Shown one piece after another: positions 15,657 to 21,933 of a stretch of DNA of 36,907 nt. The notes under the pieces are model-generated. The model saw nothing but the letters and a program-made list of their open reading frames with translations, made no database searches and had not been told where the DNA came from. The stretch comes from Streptomyces sp. CNH099 (GTDB taxonomy: Bacteria; Actinomycetota; Actinomycetes; Streptomycetales; Streptomycetaceae): positions 133 to 37,039 of the forward strand of contig AZWL01000043.1 in assembly GCA_000514715.1 (NCBI GenBank). The letters are read 5' to 3'. Both the position numbers and the translations under genes were made by a program. Position 1 is the stretch's first letter; the number at the start of each line of letters is the position of its first letter.

Positions 15657-16184
15657 TCAGCCGTCTCCGCGCTCGCGCAGGTCCTTGATCGCGCGGCGGC
15701 GGGCCAGCCGGTGCGTGCGCCGGATCCGGGCCTCCTGGCTGCGCCGCTCGTCGCGCTCCGTCTCCGGGACGACCTGCGGGACCGGGCGCGGCCGGCCCAG
15801 GTCGTCGACCGCCGCGAACACCAGGTACGCGCTGGCCACCTGCTTCGCCGGCGTCGACTCGTTCCACCGCTCCGCCATCACCCGCACCCCGACCTCCATC
15901 GAGGTCCGCCCCGTCCAGTTGACCTGCGCCAGGACGTGCACCAGATCCCCGATCCGCACCGGCTCCAGGAACACCATCTCGTCCATCGACGCCGTCACCG
16001 CCGGCCCCCCGGAGTGCCGTCCCGCGACCGCCCCCGCCACGTCGTCCACCAGCTTCATGATCACGCCGCCGTGCACGGTGCCGAGCAGGTTCGCGTCGTT
16101 CGCCGTCATGATGTGCGACAACGTGGTGCGGGACGCCGAGGTCGGCTTCGCCTCGCCCGCCGCCGGGGGTGCCTGATCGTTCAT
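15657..16184 (-). CDS. Acyl-CoA thioesterase (hot-dog fold, YciA/ACOT type)
   Basis: A 175-residue hot-dog protein hydrolysing acyl-CoA to free acid and CoA. The family core is visible: SHIMTANDANLLGTVHGGVIMKLVDDVAG with the HGG turn and the Asp of the active-site helix, then MDEMVFLEPVRIGDLVHV and VASAYLVFAAVDDLGRPRPVP. The C-terminal tail is rich in Arg/Glu (RDERRSQEARIRRTHRLARRRA). The ATG at 16184 has no ribosome-binding site, but TACAGT on the minus strand (16192-16197) lies exactly 7 nt upstream, the leaderless layout; an ATG at 16217 would add 11 residues. It is divergent from LCP paralogue 6. Chain-length preference is unknown. Confidence 0.88.
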   Translation of the reverse strand: MNDQAPPAAGEAKPTSASRTTLSHIMTANDANLLGTVHGGVIMKLVDDVAGAVAGRHSGGPAVTASMDEMVFLEPVRIGDLVHVLAQVNWTGRTSMEVGVRVMAERWNESTPAKQVASAYLVFAAVDDLGRPRPVPQVVPETERDERRSQEARIRRTHRLARRRAIKDLRERGDG

Positions 16185-16191
16185 GTGTGTC

Positions 16192-16197
16192 ACTGTA
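16192..16197 (-). promoter_or_regulatory. -10 element of a leaderless promoter (thioesterase gene)
   Basis: TACAGT on the minus strand, 7 nt before the ATG; no Shine-Dalgarno sequence is present. The -35 region is not clear. Confidence 0.45.
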
Positions 16198-16291
16198 TGC
16201 GGCCTGCCGCTTTGCATCAGAACCGCTACAACCCCGGTCCGATTCAGAACCCCCCTTCAGGTCCCGCGGCCGGGCAGGGCAGACTTCCGGC

Positions 16292-17545
16292 ATGAGCGAC
16301 TGGCCCGAGGGGTGGACCGCAGACAGCCGGGACCGGTACGGGCGCGGCAGCCGCGCGTCGGATCCGGAGCCCCACCGCGTCATGCCCGTGGTGGGCGGCG
16401 GGGTGCCGCCGCAGCGCTCCCGGGGCTACGAGGACGACCACGGTCCGTACGGCGACGGTTACAACGAGGGGCAGGTCTACCGCAGCGGCGGCGGGCCCTC
16501 CGACCCGTACGGAGGCGGCGGCGACGGCCGCGGCGGCCCCGGCTACGGCAAGCCCCCCCCGGACTGGCGCAAGCGGGTCAAGATAGGCCTCGTCGTGGCG
16601 CTCGTCATCGTGATCGTCGTGCCCGTCGCCACGTACTTCTGGGCCGACTCCAAGCTGCGCCGCGAGGTGGATCTCAGCAAGGTCGAGGACCGGCCCGGCG
16701 ACCAGGACGGCACCAACTTCCTCATCGTCGGCTCCGACAGCCGGGAGGGCCTGTCCAAGGAGCGGCAGGACGAGCTGCACACCGGCTCGGTGGGGGGCAA
16801 GCGCACCGACTCGATGATGATCCTGCACAAGGGCGACAACGGGAACACGATGGTCAGCCTCCCGCGCGACTGGAAGGTCACCATCCCGGCCTTCACCGGC
16901 TCGGAGACCGGCAACCGCATCCCGGAGCAGACCCAGAAGATCAACGCCGCCTACTCCATCGAGGGCCCCGAACTCCTCGTCCGCACCGTCGAGTACAACA
17001 CCGGCCTGCACATCGACCACTACGCCGAGATCGGCTTCGGCGGCTTCGCCAACATCGTCGACGAACTCGGCGGCGTCGAGATGTGCTTCGACGAGGCGGT
17101 GAAGGACAAGAACTCCGGCGCCGACTTCGAGAAGGGCTGCCAGGATCTCGACGGCGCCGAGGCGCTGGCCTTCGTCCGCAACCGGTACGCGCTGCCGGGC
17201 GGTGACCTGGACCGGACGAAGAACCAGCAGAAGCTGCTGTCCAAGCTGGCCGACGAGTCGGCGAAGATGTCGACGGTCCTCAACCCGTTCAAGCTCTACC
17301 CGACCATGGGCGCCGGCCTGGACTCGCTGATCGTCGACAAGGACATGAGCCTGTTCAACGTGCTGCAGATGTTCTGGGCGATGAAGGGCGTCTCGGGCGG
17401 CGACGGCAAGCAGATGAACCTGCCGGTGGTCTCCGGCGGCAACGACCCGCGGCTCGGCTCCGTGCAGGTGTGGGACGAGCCGAAGGCCAAGAAGCTCTTC
17501 GAGCAGCTGAAGAACGACGAGAAGGTCACCGTGTCGGGGAACTGA
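16292..17545 (+). CDS. LCP family glycopolymer transferase, paralogue 6
   Basis: A 417-residue protein. The cytoplasmic tail begins MSDWPEGWTADSRDRYGRGS and contains Gly/Tyr/Asp-rich sequence; one helix spans about 96-118 (IGLVVALVIVIVVPVATYFW). The LCP domain has NFLIVGSDSREG, KRTDSMMILHK near 170, SLPRDWKVTIP near 189, KINAAYSIEGP, IDHYAEIGFGGF, and GAEALAFVRNRY near 288 followed by RTKNQQKL. No LytR_C domain. ATG at 16292 is preferred over upstream in-frame codons, which would overlap the thioesterase gene and its promoter. No Shine-Dalgarno is seen; CAGACT six nt before ATG may be a weak -10, so this gene may also be leaderless. Confidence 0.92.
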   Translation: MSDWPEGWTADSRDRYGRGSRASDPEPHRVMPVVGGGVPPQRSRGYEDDHGPYGDGYNEGQVYRSGGGPSDPYGGGGDGRGGPGYGKPPPDWRKRVKIGLVVALVIVIVVPVATYFWADSKLRREVDLSKVEDRPGDQDGTNFLIVGSDSREGLSKERQDELHTGSVGGKRTDSMMILHKGDNGNTMVSLPRDWKVTIPAFTGSETGNRIPEQTQKINAAYSIEGPELLVRTVEYNTGLHIDHYAEIGFGGFANIVDELGGVEMCFDEAVKDKNSGADFEKGCQDLDGAEALAFVRNRYALPGGDLDRTKNQQKLLSKLADESAKMSTVLNPFKLYPTMGAGLDSLIVDKDMSLFNVLQMFWAMKGVSGGDGKQMNLPVVSGGNDPRLGSVQVWDEPKAKKLFEQLKNDEKVTVSGN

Positions 17546-17561
17546 CCGGGCGGCCCTCCGT

Positions 17562-17597
17562 ACGGGACCCCGGCCCGCGCGGCGGGCGGGGTCCCGT
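17562..17597. terminator. Strong bidirectional terminator between LCP paralogue 6 and fbiB
   Basis: ACGGGACCCCG and CGGGGTCCCGT form a perfect 11-bp stem; CCCGC/GCGGG extends it inward after one bulged G. It sits between convergent genes. Confidence 0.85.
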
Positions 17598-17629
17598 TCC
17601 CGTACTCCTCGGAGCGCGCGCCCGCGCGC

Positions 17630-19099
17630 TCAGCGCACCACCGTGAACGACTCCGCAGCCCGCGGCGGGCGCTGCCGCGGCGGGGCCGCCGCGTGGCCCA
17701 CGGCCACCGCGCCCATCGGGTCCCAGTCCGCCGGCAGGTCCAGCACCTCGCGGACCACGTCCCGGCAGAACATCGTGGACGACACCCACGCCGAGCCCAG
17801 CCCCTCGCCGGCCAGCGCGACGAGGAAGTTCTGCACCCCGGCCCCGGTGGCGACGACGAACATCTCCCGCTCGGCGGCGTTGCGCCGGTCGTCGGGGTAG
17901 GTGTGCGAGCCGTCCATGACCAGGCAGGGCACCACCAGGTACGGGGCGTTGCGCAGCACGTCGCCGCGGCGGATCCGCTTGGCGATCGACTCCTCCGTGA
18001 AGTGTCCCCCAGAGCCTCCGGCCTGGGCGGTACCCCCTAGCTCCCGCAGGTCCCTGATCCACGCCTCGCGCATGGCGTCCACCAGCTCCGTCCGCGCCGC
18101 CTGCGACTCCAGCAGCACGAACCGCCACGGCGTCGTGTGGTGCGGCGCCGGCGCCGTCACGGCGGCGGCCACGGCCCGCCGCACCGCCGCCGGGTCCACC
18201 GGCGCGCCGGTGAACTCGCGCACGGTGCGCCGCTGCGTCACGGCCTCGCGGACCGCCTCCGAGGTGCCGAGGCGGAACATGTCCTCGGCCGGCTCCCGCA
18301 CCAGCTCCCGCGCGCCCGGCCCGGCCTCCTCGCCGGCCGGGGCGACGAGCTGCGGCAGCCCGCTGAGCACCGCCACCGGCAGTCCGGCGGCCTTGCCCTT
18401 GACCAGCTCGCCGGCGGCGGCCAGTTCGTCCGCGGCGGCGACGACCGTGCCCTCCAGGGCGTTGCCGTACGTGTCCCGGGCGCCGCGCAGGTCGTCCAGC
18501 ACGCGGACGCCGGCGGCGCCGACGGCCACGTCGGTGACGCCGTTGCGCCAGGGGCGGCCGAAGGTGTCGGTGACCAGGACGCCGACGTTGACGCCGAGGA
18601 CCTCGCGCAGGCCGGCGCGCAGCGCGCGGGCGGAGGCGTCGGGGTCCTCGGGGAGCAGCAGGACGGTGCCGGCGGGGGTGTTGGAGGCGTCCACGCCGGC
18701 GGCGGCCATCACCAGGCCGTGCCGGGTCTCGACGATACGCAGCGGGCCGCGGCGGGCGACGAGGCGTACGGCCTCCTCGTCGATGGCGGCCTCGCGGTCG
18801 CCGGGCACGGCGGTGTGCCGCACCCGGCCCTCCGCCTTGCTGACCACCTTGGAGGTGACGAGCAGGATGTCGCCGTCGGCGAGCGCCGGCCCGGCGCGGC
18901 CGGTGGGGCCGGTTGCGGACGTGGCCGCGGCGGCGACGAGCTTGGCGAGGTCGTCGCCGGGGCGCACCTCGGGGATGCCGGGCAGGGCCCGTACGCGGAA
19001 CTCGGGGGCCGGCGCAGTGCCGGGGTCCGCCGGGCCCGTCTCCGTGGCCGCGTCCGTGTCCGCCGCCTCCTCCGTGCCCGTGCCCGCGTCCGCCGTCAT
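17630..19099 (-). CDS. fbiB: Coenzyme F420:L-glutamate ligase / FMN reductase, bifunctional
   Basis: A 489-residue two-domain protein. Residues 35-275 are the CofE-type gamma-glutamyl ligase: VRALPGIPEVRPGDDL, GDILLVTSKVVSKAEGR, VTDTFGRPWRNGVTDVAVG and DDLRGARDTYGNAL. It adds glutamates to F420-0 with GTP. Residues 285-489 form a nitroreductase-like FMN domain (RRTVREFTGAPVDPAAVRRAV, APHHTTPWRFVLLES, GAGVQNFLVALAGEGLGSAW), which in mycobacteria reduces dehydro-F420-0. Its ATG overlaps the fbiA stop (ATGA), implying translational coupling. Residues about 353-366 (ELGGTAQAGGSGGH) look like an insertion compared with homologues as I remember them and coincide with a repeat element. Confidence 0.95.
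   Translation of the reverse strand: MTADAGTGTEEAADTDAATETGPADPGTAPAPEFRVRALPGIPEVRPGDDLAKLVAAAATSATGPTGRAGPALADGDILLVTSKVVSKAEGRVRHTAVPGDREAAIDEEAVRLVARRGPLRIVETRHGLVMAAAGVDASNTPAGTVLLLPEDPDASARALRAGLREVLGVNVGVLVTDTFGRPWRNGVTDVAVGAAGVRVLDDLRGARDTYGNALEGTVVAAADELAAAGELVKGKAAGLPVAVLSGLPQLVAPAGEEAGPGARELVREPAEDMFRLGTSEAVREAVTQRRTVREFTGAPVDPAAVRRAVAAAVTAPAPHHTTPWRFVLLESQAARTELVDAMREAWIRDLRELGGTAQAGGSGGHFTEESIAKRIRRGDVLRNAPYLVVPCLVMDGSHTYPDDRRNAAEREMFVVATGAGVQNFLVALAGEGLGSAWVSSTMFCRDVVREVLDLPADWDPMGAVAVGHAAAPPRQRPPRAAESFTVVR
18004..18040 (-). repeat. REP-like palindromic repeat inserted in frame within fbiB
   Basis: Read on the minus strand it starts CTAGGGGGTACC and ends CTCTGGGGGAC; CCCAG-(A)-GCC-TCC-GGC-CTGGG forms the hairpin core. 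It resembles a short palindromic repeat I recall as abundant between genes in Streptomyces chromosomes. Here it encodes a Gly-rich loop and uses the rare codon CTA. Confidence 0.6.
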
Positions 19100-20052
19100 G
19101 CCCGTACCTCCTGAGCCAGCTCCAGCGCCGCCGCGGCCATCCGCGCCGTCGCGTCCGTGTCCCGCATCATCAGCGGCACCGCCCGGCAGCGGATCCCGGC
19201 GTCCGTCACCGCCGGCACCGCCGCCTCGTCCACCTCGTCGACCAGCCAGCCGTCGATGAGCCCGGAGCCGTAGTGCAGCGCGACCGCCTCGGCGGTGGAC
19301 TCGACGCCGACCGCGGCCAGCACCTTGTCCGCCATGCCGCGCACCGGGGCGCCGCCGACGATGGGGGACAGGCCCACGACGGGCACGTCGGCGTCGGCGA
19401 TGGCCTCGCGGATGCCGGGCACGGCGAGGATCGCGCCGATGCTGACGACGGGGTTGGACGGCGGGAAGAGAACCACGTCGGCCTCGGCGATGGCCTCCAG
19501 CACGCCGGGCGCGGGCTTGGCCTGCTCGGCACCGACCGGCACCACGGCGAGCGCGGGCACGGAGGCGCGCAGCCGCACCCAGTACTCCTGGAAGTGGACG
19601 GCCCTGCGCTCGCCGTCCAGCTCGACGGCGACGTGCGTCTCGACCCGGTCGTCGGTCATCGGGACCAGCCGTACGCCCGGCCGCCAGCGGTCGCACAGCG
19701 CCTCGGTGACGGCGCTGAGGGGGTAGCCGGCGCCGAGCATCTGGGTGCGCACGATGTGCGTGGCGAAGTCGCGGTCGCCGAGGCCGAACCAGCCGGGCCC
19801 GACGCCGTACGCCGCCAGCTCCTCCTTGACGGTGAACGTCTCGTCGGCGCGCCCCCAGCCCTGTGCCTCGTGGATGCCGCCGCCGAGCGTGTACATCACG
19901 GTGTCGAGGTCGGGGCAGACCTTGAGGCCGAACAGGTGGATGTCGTCGGCGGTGTTGCCGACGACGGTGATGTCCGCGTCCGGCTCTGCCTGCTTCAGGC
20001 CGCGGAGGAACCGGGCGCCGCCGATCCCGCCGGCCAGTACAACGATGCGCAT
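19096..20052 (-). CDS. fbiA: 2-phospho-L-lactate transferase (F420 biosynthesis)
   Basis: A 318-residue CofD/FbiA enzyme. It transfers a phospholactyl or phosphoenolpyruvyl group from an activated guanosine donor to the riboflavin-derived chromophore Fo, giving F420-0 or its dehydro form. Signatures: MRIVVLAGGIGGARFLRGL at the start, the NTADDIHLFGLKVCPDLDTVMYTL segment, AQMLGAGYPLS-type sequence, FPPSNPVVSIGAIL and SPIVGGAPVRGMADKVL. Length and all motifs are normal. It lies 24 nt after the cysteine dioxygenase gene and overlaps fbiB by 4 nt, so the three form one minus-strand operon. Confidence 0.96.
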   Translation of the reverse strand: MRIVVLAGGIGGARFLRGLKQAEPDADITVVGNTADDIHLFGLKVCPDLDTVMYTLGGGIHEAQGWGRADETFTVKEELAAYGVGPGWFGLGDRDFATHIVRTQMLGAGYPLSAVTEALCDRWRPGVRLVPMTDDRVETHVAVELDGERRAVHFQEYWVRLRASVPALAVVPVGAEQAKPAPGVLEAIAEADVVLFPPSNPVVSIGAILAVPGIREAIADADVPVVGLSPIVGGAPVRGMADKVLAAVGVESTAEAVALHYGSGLIDGWLVDEVDEAAVPAVTDAGIRCRAVPLMMRDTDATARMAAAALELAQEVRA

Positions 20053-20076
20053 GGCGCCCAGTCTGGCAGGCCGGGC

Positions 20077-20613
20077 TCAGCGGCGGGCCGGCCGACCGGC
20101 TGCGCCGCCGCCGCCCGCTGCGCCGCCGGCGGCGGCGCAGCGGGCGGCCCCGGCGTGGTCCTCGTGCATCGGCATCTCGGTGAGGGCGGGGAAGTAGACG
20201 TGCAGGCTGACGGCCGGGGTCAGCGCGTCGTTGACGACCTCGTGGACGTACCCCGGCGCGAAGAAGTGCTGCGCGCCCGGCGCGAGGATGCGCGGGGCGT
20301 GGTCCGTGCGCTCGGTCAACTCCCCTGCCAGCACGGTGAGTACGCCGGAGGACGGGCCGTGGCCGTGCGCCCCGCTGCCCTGTCCGGGCAGCCAGCTGAG
20401 CAGCCACACCTCGTAGCCGGGGCCGGTGCGCAGCCGGTGGTACCAGCGGGTGACGGGGTCGTAGTCGACGAGCGGCGCCCAGGCGTCCCGGTCGGCGGCC
20501 AGCGCGCGGGCGAGGCCGGCGAAGTCGGCGACGGTGACGGGGTGGGCGGGCGCGGGCGGGAGCAGGTGCGGGAAGGCGAGCGGGTCGCCGCCGATCTGGA
20601 TGTCGCTGAGCAT
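20077..20613 (-). CDS. Cysteine dioxygenase (type I, cupin)
   Basis: A 178-residue cupin. It oxidises L-cysteine to cysteine sulfinate with O2 at a non-haem Fe(II). The three iron ligands are visible: His83 and His85 in SGAHGHGPSSG and His124 in YVHEVVND. Further family sequence includes RWYHRLRTGPGYEVWLLSW and GVLTVLAGELTE. The last 20 residues are Ala/Gly-rich and end RPARR, a low-complexity tail beyond the core. It is the first gene of the cdo-fbiA-fbiB operon. AAGGA lies about 12-16 nt before the ATG, rather distant. A link between Cys catabolism and F420 synthesis is not obvious; the shared transcript may simply reflect gene order. Confidence 0.92.
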   Translation of the reverse strand: MLSDIQIGGDPLAFPHLLPPAPAHPVTVADFAGLARALAADRDAWAPLVDYDPVTRWYHRLRTGPGYEVWLLSWLPGQGSGAHGHGPSSGVLTVLAGELTERTDHAPRILAPGAQHFFAPGYVHEVVNDALTPAVSLHVYFPALTEMPMHEDHAGAARCAAAGGAAGGGGAAGRPARR

Positions 20614-21154
20614 CGGGCTCGGGGGTCCTTGGCGTGTGTGGTGCGCGGGGAGCGCGGGGAGAGGGGGCGGTCACGGGACCGCGCGGGCCGCGGCGGGCGG
20701 CAGGCAGCGGAGGGCGGAGCTGGAGCCTCAGCGGCTACAACAGCTCGGACACTCCTCGCTCGGCCAGGACGGCCACGGGCCCGACATGCGCATCAGCAGA
20801 GCCGATCCGGACGGCGGTTGTCAACCGGATGCCCGGGTTGCCCGCCAGGATTCACACCTTCCGGTACCCGGGCGTGGCGAAAGGTTTATTCACCGCGTTG
20901 TACGGAGAGGACGGCGACCAACCGCAGGGCGGGCATCGGGGCCGGGGTGCCGTTGTGCATCCGTGACGCGACTGTGATCTTCTTCGCTTTGCCGGGCGGG
21001 CCGCAACGGCGCCGTAGCCCCGATCGTCTCCCTGGGTGAGGGTGCCTGCCGGGATCGCGGTCTATCGCACTGTCATGGTCTTGGCCGATATGAACACTTT
21101 TTACGAGGGCTTGGTGCCGCAGGGTGAATAAGAGGTCCAATAGCAGATCCCGGC

Positions 21155-21184
21155 TTGACTGTGCCAGAGCGGCGTACCTGTAAT
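21155..21184 (+). promoter_or_regulatory. Probable vegetative promoter of whiB
   Basis: TTGACT (21155-21160), an 18-nt spacer, then TGTAAT (21179-21184). This is a good match to principal-sigma promoters and would start transcription near 21191, giving a leader of about 63 nt. Confidence 0.6.
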
Positions 21185-21187
21185 TTC

Positions 21188-21195
21188 ACACGTGT
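21188..21195. promoter_or_regulatory. ACACGTGT palindrome at the whiB transcription start
   Basis: A perfect 8-bp palindrome just downstream of the predicted -10. The overlapping GTGTC (21192-21196) is the complement of GACAC, the core bound by WhiA/WhiB in streptomycetes. Position over the start site would suit repression or autoregulation. Confidence 0.35.
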
Positions 21196-21253
21196 CGTTC
21201 GGGCGATTCGGTAACGGCAACATCACGGGGAAGCAAAGACGAGGGGCGCGCAC

Positions 21254-21517
21254 ATGACCGAGCTGTTCCAGCAGGCGCTGGTCGAGGAGGCGGACGAGGA
21301 GCTCGGGTGGCAGGAGCGCGCCTTGTGCGCCCAGACCGATCCCGAGTCCTTCTTCCCGGAGAAGGGCGGATCCACACGCGAGGCCAAGAAGGTCTGCCTC
21401 GCCTGTGAAGTCCGGTCCGAGTGCCTGGAGTACGCCCTCGCCAACGACGAGCGCTTCGGGATCTGGGGCGGCCTGTCCGAGCGCGAGCGGCGGCGGCTGA
21501 AGAAGGCGGCGCTGTAG
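21254..21517 (+). CDS. whiB: Sporulation regulator WhiB
   Basis: An 87-residue Wbl protein. Cys25, Cys48, Cys51 and Cys57 hold the [4Fe-4S] cluster (ALCAQTD, KVCLACEVRSEC), GIWGG (69-73) is the turn that contacts the sigma factor/DNA-binding tail, and ERRRLKKAAL is the basic C-terminus. Length and sequence match the S. coelicolor WhiB of this same neighbourhood as I recall it (M. tuberculosis WhiB2 is the counterpart). With WhiA it switches aerial hyphae to septation. GAGGGG seven nt before ATG fixes the start. It stands alone; a 179-nt palindromic element lies 164 nt downstream. Confidence 0.95.
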   Translation: MTELFQQALVEEADEELGWQERALCAQTDPESFFPEKGGSTREAKKVCLACEVRSECLEYALANDERFGIWGGLSERERRRLKKAAL

Positions 21518-21681
21518 CGGCGGAACAGGCCGCAGCAGAAGCCGCGGCAGAAGGCGGCGCGTGCGCGCGGAGCGTGCGCCGGGCGCCCGCAGGCGTACGC
21601 CGCCGCGTACCCGGCCTCGGCGGAACCCCGCGGCCGCCTGCGGAGCGTCCCGCACGTCGCCGCCTGACAGAGGGACCCTCC
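21518..21681. other. GC-rich stretch between whiB and the palindromic element
   Basis: No gene or clear terminator is seen in these 164 nt. Several CGCC/GGCG runs could fold, for example around 21560-21640, but no single hairpin stands out. Confidence 0.4.
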
Positions 21682-21860
21682 AGACGAGTGAGTCCGATCC
21701 CACGCCTGCGGCGCGACGCCTGGCACGCACGCTCGCTGCGTTGTCGGGATCGACCGAATAGGCCCACTATGCGGTCGACCCTCCGCCTTGCGATCGCACG
21801 CACCAGACGCCGCGCCGCCCGCCCTTCGGGCGAACGACGTGGGACCGGACTCACTCGTCT
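21682..21860. repeat. 179-nt long palindromic element (MITE- or structured-RNA-like)
   Basis: The outer arms, 21682-21704 and 21838-21860 (AGACGAGTGAGTCCG.. and its complement), pair at 22 of 23 positions. Inside them 21708-21736 pairs with 21790-21818, TCGACCG (21750-21756) with CGGTCGA (21772-21778), and ATAG (21758-21761) with CTAT (21767-21770) around a GCCCA tip. An extra small hairpin (CGCCCTTCGGGCG, about 21820-21832) occurs in the right arm only. Of eight mismatches in the two long paired arms, seven are A-C or C-A, which become U-G pairs in a minus-strand RNA. No transposase is encoded. The right edge abuts TAGTGT (21860-21865), a possible -10 for the next gene. Confidence 0.85.
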
Positions 21861-21933
21861 AGTGTGGGGGCCGTCCTGACAGCCGCCACATTCCCGGGAG
21901 GTGACCCGGACCCCGCCAGGGGCCCGCACCTCG

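Larger units (their letters stand above)
20614..21253. other. 640-nt divergent regulatory region between cysteine dioxygenase and whiB
   Basis: No gene is supported here. Features seen: an inverted pair GCCCGGGT/ACCCGGGC (20831-20838 and 20866-20873); a stretch of lower GC from about 20870 to 21220; GCCGATAT at 21084-21091, which resembles the -10 half of a WhiG-type sigma promoter, although a well-placed TAAA partner is not evident; and a good HrdB-like promoter nearer whiB. A long upstream region fits a developmental regulator with several inputs. Confidence 0.6.
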
